A stretch of DNA of 64,000 nt from Pseudaminobacter sp040049255. GTDB taxonomy: Bacteria; Pseudomonadota; Alphaproteobacteria; Rhizobiales; Rhizobiaceae. The position numbers and the translations under genes were made by a program. The DNA lies in NCBI RefSeq assembly GCF_040049255.1, contig NZ_JBDZDR010000002.1, positions 248,001 through 312,000 of the forward strand, given 5' to 3'. The stretch's first letter is position 1; each line of letters begins with the position of its first letter. Of the stretch, positions 33,599-41,800 are shown piece after piece. A model generated the notes under the pieces. The model was not told the origin of the DNA and did no database searches. It saw only the letters and a program-made list of their open reading frames with translations.

Positions 33599-34704
33599 CG
33601 GTCGCGGTCGACATCACCCACCAGCTTGGCGGCTTCACGCTGGAGGCCCGCTTCGAAAGCGCGGGGCGGCTTACTGCGCTATTCGGGCCGTCCGGCTCGG
33701 GCAAGACCTCTCTGGTCAATCTGATCGGCGGGCTTGCGCGCCCCGATCGCGGGCGCATAGCCGCGCAAGGCCGCGTCTTCGTCGATACGTCCGAAAGACT
33801 GTTCGTGCCCAAGCACAAGCGCCGCATCGGCTATGTCTTCCAGGAGCCGCGGCTGTTTCCGCACATGAGCGTGCGCGCCAACCTTCTTTACGGGCGCTGG
33901 TTCGCGCCGGCAGGCGAGCGCTATGAGGATCTGGACCGGGTTGTCGACATGCTCGGCATCGGCAATCTGCTGGAGCGGCGCCCGAGCCGGCTTTCCGGTG
34001 GCGAGAAGCAGCGCGTGGCAATCGGCCGGGCGCTGCTCACCAGTCCGCGGCTGCTGCTGATGGACGAGCCGCTGGCCTCGCTGGATGAAGCGCGCAAGGC
34101 CGAGATCATGCCCTATCTCGAGCGCTTGCGCGACGAAACGAAGATACCGATCGTCTATGTCAGTCATTCCGTTGCCGAGGTTGCGCGGCTGGCCAGCGAT
34201 GTGGTCGTGCTGTCGCGCGGCAAGGTCGCTGCCTTCGGGCCAACCGGCGCGATCATGCAGCGGCTCGATCTTTTGCCCGTGACGGAGCAGGCCGAGGGCG
34301 GTGCGGTCCTAGACATGAGGGTTGCCGCTCACGACGCCGAGTTCGACATGACTGTGCTCGCTTCCGCCGCCGGAGAGATCCGCGTGCCTCGCATCGCGGC
34401 TGGACCCGGCAGCATGGTGCGCGTTCGCATCCGCGCCCGCGACGTCATGATTGCCACGGAACCTCCGCGGGGCCTGAGCGCGCTCAACGTGCTTGCCGGC
34501 AGGGTTGCCGAGATCGGCGATGTCGATGCCGCCACAGTCGAAATCAGGCTCGACTGCAATGGCGAAAGCGTGCTGTCGCGCATAACCCGTCAGTCACTGC
34601 AGGCGCTGGGGCTTGTGGTGGGGCGTCCCGTCTTTGCCGTCATCAAGACGGTTGCCTTCGACCAGGAAAACTTGTCCCGTACCGGTTTGTTGCATGATAT
34701 CTAG
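33595..34704 (+). CDS. modC: Molybdate ABC transporter ATP-binding protein
   Basis: A 369-residue ATPase with Walker A GPSGSGKTS (about 31-39), signature LSGGEKQRVAIGRALL (about 130-145), Walker B LLLMDEPLASLD and the switch His in VSHSVAEVARL. The C-terminal 110 residues form the single Mop/TOBE oxyanion-binding domain characteristic of ModC, which allows feedback by molybdate. Translationally coupled to modB. Confidence 0.95.
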   Translation: MTVAVDITHQLGGFTLEARFESAGRLTALFGPSGSGKTSLVNLIGGLARPDRGRIAAQGRVFVDTSERLFVPKHKRRIGYVFQEPRLFPHMSVRANLLYGRWFAPAGERYEDLDRVVDMLGIGNLLERRPSRLSGGEKQRVAIGRALLTSPRLLLMDEPLASLDEARKAEIMPYLERLRDETKIPIVYVSHSVAEVARLASDVVVLSRGKVAAFGPTGAIMQRLDLLPVTEQAEGGAVLDMRVAAHDAEFDMTVLASAAGEIRVPRIAAGPGSMVRVRIRARDVMIATEPPRGLSALNVLAGRVAEIGDVDAATVEIRLDCNGESVLSRITRQSLQALGLVVGRPVFAVIKTVAFDQENLSRTGLLHDI

Positions 34705-34726
34705 AATCCGAAAGGAATTCGAAGGC

Positions 34727-35068
34727 ATGCCGTCTCTTACGCTGCGGATAAATCTCGACCCCGAGGGCAGGATCGGCCCCGGCAAGATCGAACTGCTTGA
34801 AAAGATAGCGGCTTTCGGCTCCATCTCGGCCGGCGCGCGCGCCATGAACATGTCCTACAAGCGTGCATGGGATCTTGTGGAGGAGATGAACAAGCTGTTC
34901 GGCAAGCCGCTGGTGGCGGCACAGACGGGCGGCAAGCATGGCGGCGGCGCCCAGCTAACCGCGGTGGGCATGACGGTTGTCACCCGCTTCCGCGCCATCG
35001 AGCGGGCAGCGCTCGCCGCCGCCGCGCCGCAGATGGCGGCGCTGCAGGCCGAAATCGAGGCGCATTGA
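34727..35068 (+). CDS. ModE-like one-domain winged-helix regulator
   Basis: From the ATG at 34727 (AAGGAATTCGAAGG upstream) the product is 113 residues. It matches the DNA-binding domain of ModE: GPGKIELLEKIAAFGSISAGARAMNMSYKRAWDLVEEMN (about 17-55) followed by the GGKHGGGAQLTAVGM wing. The C-terminal tandem Mop domains that sense molybdate in E. coli ModE are missing, as in the MopA/ModE-N family of rhizobia. It follows modC by 22 bases, so it is the last gene of the mod operon and may autoregulate it. How it senses molybdate without Mop domains is open. Confidence 0.85.
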   Translation: MPSLTLRINLDPEGRIGPGKIELLEKIAAFGSISAGARAMNMSYKRAWDLVEEMNKLFGKPLVAAQTGGKHGGGAQLTAVGMTVVTRFRAIERAALAAAAPQMAALQAEIEAH

Positions 35069-35205
35069 GCCGCAGGCAGCGCCACTCGAAGCCCCGCGAC
35101 GACCTGGCCGGGCCAATGTGCTAGAGTGTGACTGGACGCGCGGCCGTTTCCTTGGCAAGACGGGCACGTTTCCAAGCCCTCTTCAGACTTGCATCGGACC
35201 CGCCA

Positions 35206-36528
35206 ATGACCAATGTCGCCCTCACCGGGCTTGCCCGCGATCTTGCCAAACGCGCCGATGAAGGCCGCCCGGTGCGCATCGGCGTCATCGGCTCGGGCGA
35301 GATGGGCACCGACCTTGTCACCCAGACCATGCTGATGAAGGGGGTCGAGGTCTGCGCCATCTCCACGCGCCGTCCGCATACGGCACATGCGGCAATCGAG
35401 ATCGCCTATGGGGACGATGCGAAAGCGCGGGAGGCCGACACCCCGTCCAAGGTTTCTGCGGCCATCGAGGCCGGCAAGATCGCCATCACCTCCAACGAGA
35501 TGCTGGTCACCAATCCGCTGATCGACGTGGTCATCGACGCCACCGGCAAACCAGGCGTTGCCGCCGACTTCGACCTCATGGCCATGGAGCACGGCAAGCA
35601 CCTCGTCATGATGAATGTCGAGGCCGATGTCACCATCGGCGCCTATCTCAAGAAGCAGGCCGACCGGCTCGGCGTGGTCTATTCTGTCGGCGCCGGCGAC
35701 GAGCCGTCGAGCTGCATGGAACTCATCGAGTTCGCCACCGCGCTCGGCTACACCATCGTCTCGGCGGGCAAGGGCAAGAACAACCCGCTCAACCATGATG
35801 CCGTGCCCGACGACTACCGCGAGGAGGCGGAGCGCCGCAACATGAACCCGCGCATGCTGGTGGAGTTCATCGACGGCTCCAAGACCATGGTGGAGATGGC
35901 GGCGATTGCCAACGCCACCGGCCTTGTGCCCGACAAGCCGGGCATGCACGGCCCCAAGGTCGACCGGGACGATCTGGCCAAGGTGCTTATCCCGCGCGAG
36001 GATGGCGGTGTGCTGAGCCGCAAGGGCGTAGTCGATTACACCATCGGCAAGGGCGTGGCGCCGGGCGTCTTCGTCATCGTGGAAGCCACCCATCCGCGCA
36101 TCATCGAGCGCATGGACGATTTGAATGTCGGCAGGGGGCCTTATTACAGCTTCTTCCGGCCATATCATCTGACTTCGCTTGAAGTGCCGCTCACGGCCGC
36201 CCGCATCATGCTTTATGGCCGGCCCGACATGGTGCCGCTGCCGCGCCCGGTGGCCGAAGTCTGTGCGGTCGCCAAGCGCGATCTCGCCGCCGGCGAGACC
36301 TTCGACGCCATCGGCGAGACCTGCTACCGCTCCTGGACCATGACGGTTGAGGATGCGCGCGCCAGCCGCGCCGTTCCGGTCGGCCTGCTTGAGGGCGGCA
36401 AGGTGCTGAAGCCGGTGAAGAAGGGCGAACTGCTCACCACTGAAAACGCCGCACCCGACCCGACCACGCGCCTGTTCGAACTGCGCCGCAAGCAGGACGA
36501 GATGCTCTATGGCGGCGTGATGGCCTGA
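35206..36528 (+). CDS. NAD(P)-dependent oxidoreductase with C-terminal SAF domain
   Basis: The ATG at 35206 gives 440 residues. An N-terminal Rossmann fold (PVRIGVIGSGEMGTDLVTQ, about 20-38) leads into a homoserine-dehydrogenase-like catalytic region (SVGAGDEPSSCMELIEFATALGYTIVSAGKGKNNPLNHDA, about 162-201), and the C-terminal part (about 340-420) has an SAF/antifreeze-like fold (KRDLAAGETFDAIG; VPVGLLEGGKVLKPVKKGELL). Proteins of this build occur in rhizobial sugar-acid or tetrose catabolic loci but also alone; the substrate is unknown and no linked catabolic genes are present. The stop is followed in the same frame by a coding-like 30-codon tail. Confidence 0.8.
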   Translation: MTNVALTGLARDLAKRADEGRPVRIGVIGSGEMGTDLVTQTMLMKGVEVCAISTRRPHTAHAAIEIAYGDDAKAREADTPSKVSAAIEAGKIAITSNEMLVTNPLIDVVIDATGKPGVAADFDLMAMEHGKHLVMMNVEADVTIGAYLKKQADRLGVVYSVGAGDEPSSCMELIEFATALGYTIVSAGKGKNNPLNHDAVPDDYREEAERRNMNPRMLVEFIDGSKTMVEMAAIANATGLVPDKPGMHGPKVDRDDLAKVLIPREDGGVLSRKGVVDYTIGKGVAPGVFVIVEATHPRIIERMDDLNVGRGPYYSFFRPYHLTSLEVPLTAARIMLYGRPDMVPLPRPVAEVCAVAKRDLAAGETFDAIGETCYRSWTMTVEDARASRAVPVGLLEGGKVLKPVKKGELLTTENAAPDPTTRLFELRRKQDEMLYGGVMA

Positions 36529-36621
36529 TCCCCAGCTCTACTTGTCTGGGCCACCGGCGGGATATACGGCCTGATCGTCGAAGGACGACTGGCGATCCGC
36601 AACCCCTTCGTGGCGCTATAG
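36529..36621 (+). pseudogene. Possible gene remnant, in-frame coding-like tail
   Basis: Directly after the TGA of the SAF oxidoreductase the same frame continues for 30 codons to a TAG, reading LLVWATGGIYGLIVEGRLAI and ending NPFVAL, with the strong G/C third-position bias of local genes and the look of a membrane-anchored protein end. No start codon or ribosome site serves it. It could be the tail of a deleted gene, or chance. Confidence 0.3.
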
Positions 36622-36623
36622 CG

Positions 36624-37439
36624 CTACTTCCCCAGCTCGATCGATCTCAGCCGCGCGGCTTCCACGGCCTCCGTGACCAGCGTCTTCAGCCGGTCGCTGC
36701 CCATCAGAACGCCAAGGGCCGCGGCGGTCGTGCCGTTGGGGCTGGTCACCTGCTGGCGCAGAACGCCCGGCTCCTCTCCGCTCTCGGCGGCAAGGCTGGC
36801 GGCGCCGAACACGGTCTGCATGGCCAGCAGCTTGGCGGTGTCGGTCGGCAGGCCGGCATGTTCGGCCGCCGCCGTCAGGCATTCGATGAAGTGGAAGATG
36901 TAGGCCGGGCCGGAGCCGGACACCGCCGTCACCGCGTCCATCAGCTTTTCGTCGTCGATGGTCGCCACCGCGCCGCTCGCCGCCAGCAGGTCGTCGACAA
37001 ACTGCTTGGTCTCGGCGGTCACGCGACCATTGGCGCAGACCACCATCATGCCCTTGCCGATGGCCGCCGGCGTGTTCGGCATGACGCGGATGACGGGCGT
37101 CTGGTCGCCGAGAATCTGCTCGAAGGTGGCAATCGGGGTTCCGGCCGCCACGCTCACGAAGCTAGTCGCGCCGTTGCCGAAGCGCGCATAGTCCGCCGTC
37201 ACTTCGCGGATCACCTGCGGCTTCACCGCCAGCACCACCAGCCTGGGCGCCGCGCCGAAGGGAATGTCGGCGGCTGTCGCACTCGCGGCGGCACCCAGCT
37301 TCGTGGCGCGGGCGCGCAGCTCGTCATTGGGCTCGACCACGAAAGTCTCGGAAGGTTCCAGCTGCCCCGACTTCAGCCAGCCAGCCAGCATCGCGTAGCC
37401 CATATTGCCGCAACCGGCGAGCACCACTTTCACGGTCAT
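36624..37439 (-). CDS. proC: Pyrroline-5-carboxylate reductase
   Basis: A 271-residue enzyme making L-proline from pyrroline-5-carboxylate with NAD(P)H. N-terminal Rossmann motif VLAGCGNMGYAMLAGWL (about 6-22), VIRVMPNTPAAIGKGM (about 114-129) and the signature DAVTAVSGSGPAYIFHFIECL (about 164-184). AGGAGGAACG precedes the ATG. It stands alone between a convergent oxidoreductase and a phosphoesterase gene on the same strand. Confidence 0.96.
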   Translation of the reverse strand: MTVKVVLAGCGNMGYAMLAGWLKSGQLEPSETFVVEPNDELRARATKLGAAASATAADIPFGAAPRLVVLAVKPQVIREVTADYARFGNGATSFVSVAAGTPIATFEQILGDQTPVIRVMPNTPAAIGKGMMVVCANGRVTAETKQFVDDLLAASGAVATIDDEKLMDAVTAVSGSGPAYIFHFIECLTAAAEHAGLPTDTAKLLAMQTVFGAASLAAESGEEPGVLRQQVTSPNGTTAAALGVLMGSDRLKTLVTEAVEAARLRSIELGK

Positions 37440-37524
37440 TCGTTCCTCCTGAAAAGTCCCTATCCAATAGACGGAGTTTCGCGCTGGCGGAAGCGGTTGC
37501 GGGCGTTCATCGGCTGCGCCGGTT

Positions 37525-38649
37525 TCACAGCCGCTTGCTGAACGCGTTCGTGAAACTCACTTCGCCCTCGCTGCCCACGGCCTCGGCCATCACCACGTCC
37601 ATGTAGTCATCGGTCACATGCACCACGGCGAAGCCACCGAGGAAGGCGGCTTTCGGCTTGAATATGTCGAGCCCATCGCGGCGGTAGATCATGGCCGTGT
37701 CGTGCTGATGCCCGTGGAACACGCCGACGACGTCGTATCCGGAAAGCACAGAGAGCAGGGCGCGTCTCTCCTCATCGCTCCACCAGTGCGGCGCGCCGGC
37801 GCCTTCGTCATCGAAGTGCCGTGCCGCAGGGTTCCAGCGTTCGAGCGAGAAAGGGTCCCAGCCATAATGCTGGAAGATGATCACTGGCCGCCCATCTCTG
37901 GCAAAGGTGGCAAGGTCTTCCTTCAGCCATGGCAGGCTGCTCACGGCGCCCTTCGCTGTATCGCCCGCGAAACGGTGGGTCTGCACCAGGTGCAGGCCGC
38001 CCCAGTCCCAGGAATAATTGTCGGAATGGAGATCATAGTTGATTGCCGGCACCGGCGGCTTGAAGACGACGCTCGGCCGGTGATTGAGCTCGATATAGTC
38101 GCGCATCTCGCGCCGATACCAGTCGACATGCGGCGGCGGCCCGTCCTGGTCAAGGTCGTGATTGCCGAGCCCGGCATAGACGGGGAAGTGCACGCGATCC
38201 GGCCCGGTGCCCTGCTGATAGCGTTGGCTGAACTGCAGCAGCTGCGTGCCTTCGCTGGGCGCCGTCACCTGGCCGCCGCCGTCGTCGGTCATGTCGCCGC
38301 CCACGATTATGCCGAGGGGCGTGTCGATTTCTTTGCCGGCGCTGGCAAGCCCGCTGGCCTTGCCGCCGATCTCGAGCGGCCATGTCCGTTCCGCAATCCG
38401 GTTGATTGCCGCGATATGACGCAAGAGGTTGGCGTCGGTCTTGCCTTCCTGTTCGCAATCTGGGCTAAGGCCCACTGCCATGCGGCAGGCATGCACATCG
38501 CTGATGAAGATGAAGGTCGCGTCGATCGGTGGGCGGGCCGCCTGAGCTTCGGCCCGGTGGTGCGGCCCCAGCAGCGGCAGGGCGGCCATTCCCAAGGCGC
38601 CGCCAATCAGGTCTCGCCGTGTGAGAGAAGGCGGCTTGCCGGCGTTCAT
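37525..38649 (-). CDS. Tat-exported calcineurin-like metallophosphoesterase
   Basis: A 374-residue protein with a twin-arginine signal (SLTRRDLIGGALGMAALPLL, residues about 8-27; cleavage near AEAQA). The metallophosphoesterase motifs are all present: SDVHACR (about 50-56), GGDMTDD (about 116-122), GLGNHDLD (about 159-166), a His in IIFQHYGWD and GHQHD (about 316-320). The enzyme binds two metals and hydrolyses phosphomono- or diesters in the periplasm. Substrate unknown; the domain layout resembles secreted acid phosphatase/phosphodiesterase members rather than 5'-nucleotidases. Confidence 0.88.
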   Translation of the reverse strand: MNAGKPPSLTRRDLIGGALGMAALPLLGPHHRAEAQAARPPIDATFIFISDVHACRMAVGLSPDCEQEGKTDANLLRHIAAINRIAERTWPLEIGGKASGLASAGKEIDTPLGIIVGGDMTDDGGGQVTAPSEGTQLLQFSQRYQQGTGPDRVHFPVYAGLGNHDLDQDGPPPHVDWYRREMRDYIELNHRPSVVFKPPVPAINYDLHSDNYSWDWGGLHLVQTHRFAGDTAKGAVSSLPWLKEDLATFARDGRPVIIFQHYGWDPFSLERWNPAARHFDDEGAGAPHWWSDEERRALLSVLSGYDVVGVFHGHQHDTAMIYRRDGLDIFKPKAAFLGGFAVVHVTDDYMDVVMAEAVGSEGEVSFTNAFSKRL

Positions 38650-38708
38650 CGTCGGGTCCTCGGGCTCGGTCTGCGTCAGGATGCGGCGCGCGGCCTAAGT
38701 TGGCAAGT

Positions 38709-40037
38709 TCAGCGCTTCACCCTGGTCGTCACCGGAAAGCGCGCCACAAGCCGCAGCCCGATGACGCTGAACACGAAGAACAGCCACACAGGGTCCGCGC
38801 GCCGGAAGAAGAAGCTTTCCAGGAATGCGTTCAGCGCGGTGAACAGCAGGATCATCATGAGGAAGTCGCCCAGATAGACGTTCTCCTTGAGGAGCGGGAT
38901 GCGAATGTAGTCGCGCATGGGCGCGACGAAAAATGCATAGGCTGCTGCACACAGTGCGGGCAGGCCCATGGCGAGGGCGATGTCGAGATAGCCATTATGG
39001 CCGTGCACGATCTCGCGGATGTCCCACGCCCGGTCGAATGGCTGGTCCGAGTCCTGCACCAGAGGCGTGCCCCAGAAGCTCTCAAAGCCGTAACCGGTCC
39101 AGGGGCGCTTCGCGATCATCTCGCCTGCAAACTCCCACAGCGTGGTGCGACCGGTGTAGGTCAGGTCCGGCATGGCGTGGTGCACAAAATCGCGCAGCGG
39201 ATCGATGAAGACGATACCAAGCGTGCCCACCGCGGTGCCTGCTATCGCCACCCCGAACAGGATCGGTGTCAGCAGGCGCATGCCGACAATGCCGGGCAGG
39301 ACCACCAGAAGGATTGACAGCGGCACAAGTCCGGCCGTCGTCTTGGAGCCCGTGTTGATCATGAAGACCATGGCCGCCATGAGCAGGAACAGGCCACTGC
39401 CGCGCCAGCCGCGACGGACGAGGTAAAGCCCGCCGAAGCTCAGACAGGCCATGATTGGCCCGGCGATGTTCTTGTGCGTGAAAACCCCGCGCCACAGCCC
39501 CGCGTGTTGCGGTTCGGGCGAGGCGTATGTGTGCATGGCCGCGTTGGGAAACAGCACCAGTCCGGCATAGCTCAGCATCACCACGGTGAACCCTGAAAAG
39601 ACGACAACCATCGAAAATGAGTCCGCATCGCGCGGAATGGCCAGGATCGTCGCCATCACCAGTATGCCGATGAGCGTGAAGGACGCCGCGCGCAGAGCGG
39701 CAGAAGGGTCGTTGGCATGCGCGACCGAAAGCAGCAGGAACGCAAGCACCAGCAAGAGGGACGGCGCGAAAAGCGCCGTCAGCACCCGCCGGTCGGTCAT
39801 GGTCAGCAAGGCGAAGACCGAGATCGCGCCCAGCGCGCCGAAGCCCAACTGGTTGACGATGTCACCGCCGGTGCTCGCCAGTTCCGCATCGCCGTGGAAG
39901 GGCCGGAACGAGACCATGACGATGGTCAGCAGCAGCGAAGCGATCGCGGTGGCGACGCCTGTCCGCGAAAAGGCATCGGCAAGAGATGCCGAAGAGCCGG
40001 CCGGCTCAGTTTTTCTCAGGCTGGCGGTACTGCTCAT
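38709..40037 (-). CDS. O-antigen ligase/polymerase (Wzy/ExoQ-like) membrane protein
   Basis: The ATG at 40037 gives 442 residues with about 11-12 hydrophobic helices. The large periplasmic loop and flanks contain the O-antigen-ligase family pattern WRGVFTHKNIAGPIMA (about 183-198) and GRTTLWEFAGEMIAKRPWTGYGFESFW (about 301-327), ending with the conserved VHGHNGYLDIALAMGLPA. ExoQ-like proteins polymerise polysaccharide repeat units in the periplasm. The start overlaps the upstream glycosyltransferase gene by 32 bases, so the two form one unit. Confidence 0.88.
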   Translation of the reverse strand: MSSTASLRKTEPAGSSASLADAFSRTGVATAIASLLLTIVMVSFRPFHGDAELASTGGDIVNQLGFGALGAISVFALLTMTDRRVLTALFAPSLLLVLAFLLLSVAHANDPSAALRAASFTLIGILVMATILAIPRDADSFSMVVVFSGFTVVMLSYAGLVLFPNAAMHTYASPEPQHAGLWRGVFTHKNIAGPIMACLSFGGLYLVRRGWRGSGLFLLMAAMVFMINTGSKTTAGLVPLSILLVVLPGIVGMRLLTPILFGVAIAGTAVGTLGIVFIDPLRDFVHHAMPDLTYTGRTTLWEFAGEMIAKRPWTGYGFESFWGTPLVQDSDQPFDRAWDIREIVHGHNGYLDIALAMGLPALCAAAYAFFVAPMRDYIRIPLLKENVYLGDFLMMILLFTALNAFLESFFFRRADPVWLFFVFSVIGLRLVARFPVTTRVKR

Positions 40038-41004
40038 TGGCATATCCGAAGTCGGCCATGACCCGGCCCAGCGCCACATAGACAGGGTAGAGCCCGATGG
40101 AAAGCGAGCCGGTGCGGGCCAGCCGAAGCGCGCCCCGCAGCGGCGATGCGGCAAGCAGCGCCAGGCTTTTCAAGAATACCTTCGTGTTCGCCAGCGGTGT
40201 GCCGGCGCGCTTCTTCTTCTCCACCAGCGTTGAGATGACGCCGTTGCGCAAGGCGCGTGCGCGGATCCAGTCGGGCTCCACGCGGCGCGCCGGTACGGCT
40301 TCGTAGACGGGCGCCTCGGCGCACCATGCAAGCTTGAAGCCGCGTTGCGCGGCCCGGCTCAGGAAGTCGGAATCGCCGCCGCCCATGAAGTTGAATCTCA
40401 GATCGAGGAACGGCGCGCCCATCGCCATCAACACGTGGCGGCCGATCAAGAGGTTGCCGGAAGAGTACAGCGCCTTCACGCGCCCGCTCTCGGTGTAGGC
40501 CGGCGCGAAGACCGGATGAGTGGCCCAGCGGTTGTGCTCGGGCCTGGCAAAAACCGGCACCTGCGGCCCGCCGACGATGTCGGCTTCGAGTGTTTCGGCG
40601 GTGCGGCACATGCGCTTCAGCCATTGCGGATCGGCGATCTCGTCGTCATCGATGACCAGCAGGTGGCGGAAGCGCGAAAAATGCCGCAGCGCGGTCTCCC
40701 AGCCAGCATTGTAGGCGCAGCAATTGCCGCGCTCATGCGCGATGATGACTAGGCCGGGAAGGCGGGCGGCCTCGAACAGCGGCAGGGCCGCAGCCGCTCC
40801 TTCGCGCGCCTCGGCATCGTTTTCCATGACGATGACGGCGAAGCGCCGGGTGGTCTGCTGGGCGGCGAGCGAATCCAGCGTTGCAAGCAGTTGCTGCGGT
40901 CGCCTGAACGTCGGCACCGTGACCACGACCTCCGCGCAATCGCCCTCGAGCGCCGGAGACCGGCCGGCGATCGAAACGGAAGCCTGGAATGGCGAAGGGT
41001 TCAT
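40006..41004 (-). CDS. Family 2 glycosyltransferase
   Basis: A 332-residue GT-A fold enzyme: VVVTVPTFRRPQQLLATLDSL (about 26-46), the DXD-like LLVIDDDEIADPQWL (about 114-128), an FNFMGGGDSDFLSRAAQRGFKLAW acceptor loop (about 205-228) and a Lys/Arg-rich C-terminal part that may touch the membrane. It adds a sugar to a lipid-linked or polysaccharide acceptor. It is coupled to the O-antigen-ligase-like polymerase gene, so it probably contributes to the same glycan. Confidence 0.9.
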   Translation of the reverse strand: MNPSPFQASVSIAGRSPALEGDCAEVVVTVPTFRRPQQLLATLDSLAAQQTTRRFAVIVMENDAEAREGAAAALPLFEAARLPGLVIIAHERGNCCAYNAGWETALRHFSRFRHLLVIDDDEIADPQWLKRMCRTAETLEADIVGGPQVPVFARPEHNRWATHPVFAPAYTESGRVKALYSSGNLLIGRHVLMAMGAPFLDLRFNFMGGGDSDFLSRAAQRGFKLAWCAEAPVYEAVPARRVEPDWIRARALRNGVISTLVEKKKRAGTPLANTKVFLKSLALLAASPLRGALRLARTGSLSIGLYPVYVALGRVMADFGYANEQYRQPEKN

Positions 41005-41207
41005 GCGCAGGGTCCGCCTGTTCTAACGTCGCCTGCCATAGCATTGGTGCCGATAAGGATTGGTTAAGCCGCCCGAAGAGAAAATCTTTGCTTAACAGTC
41101 ATTTAGAAGGAAGTTGCAGGCGCCCATGGCTGCATTCCGGCCATTCAGATGGGCGCGCCGGCACCTGCCGGCTGCGCCGCCTGCTATCTCGTCACCCGTC
41201 TTTTGGA

Positions 41208-41522
41208 CTAGTCCAGCCCGGTCACGATCCCGCACAGGTCCTGCTCGCGAGGGCTCTGGGGTGCGCGACAATCTTCCTGAACCTGCTTGCGCTTTTCCGC
41301 CGGCATCTTGTGCCATTCCATCTTTATTTCCTCGGGCGTGCGCATCTTGGTCATTTCGCTGTCCAGATAGAGCGGCCCCACGATTTCGGGGTTGGAGACG
41401 GATCTCTGCCTGTCGGCCCCGCTCGAATCCGTGGTGTCGGACTCCGTGGTCGTTTGCGCAAGGGCGGTGCCGCTTGCCAGCGTCAGTGCCAGCGCGGCGA
41501 TCGGAAGTAACTTGAAGGCCAT
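41208..41522 (-). CDS. Small secreted protein, unknown function
   Basis: A 104-residue protein with a clear signal peptide (MAFKLLPIAALALTLASGTA, cleavage after ALAQ near 23), a Ser/Thr/Asp-rich linker and a helical C-terminal half with two Cys (EDCRAPQ and LCGIV). GGAGGAAACGGC precedes the ATG. It lies between the two arms of the polysaccharide region and is divergent from the GT4-like gene. No family is recognised; similar short exported proteins are common in Mesorhizobium. Confidence 0.7.
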   Translation of the reverse strand: MAFKLLPIAALALTLASGTALAQTTTESDTTDSSGADRQRSVSNPEIVGPLYLDSEMTKMRTPEEIKMEWHKMPAEKRKQVQEDCRAPQSPREQDLCGIVTGLD

Positions 41523-41641
41523 GCCGTTTCCTCCTGGGGTTTGCGGTTCAGCGCCCGAGACGTTCCGTAAACAGGGAGGGGTGAAAAAGGTTCCGGTTAG
41601 TATTTTGTCCCTATAAGAAATCTGCGAGTCTCAAAAGGACA

Positions 41642-41661
41642 ACTTCGATCTACATCGAAGT
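41642..41661. promoter_or_regulatory. Perfect 8-bp inverted repeat upstream of polysaccharide genes
   Basis: ACTTCGAT (41642-41649) and ATCGAAGT (41654-41661) with spacer CTAC, in the 278-base divergent region between the small secreted protein and the GT4-like gene. The symmetric 20-base unit is of operator size. Confidence 0.45.
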
Positions 41662-41800
41662 AGCCGCCATTAAGGTGAGACGATTTCAGATAGACCGTCA
41701 GAAAAGAGTTTGCGTGCGCTCCGCACCACGCTCTGGCCCTGCCTTCCTTTAATCATCGATTTATAGGGTTGTGATAGATGCCGTCTCGAATAGGGACGAA

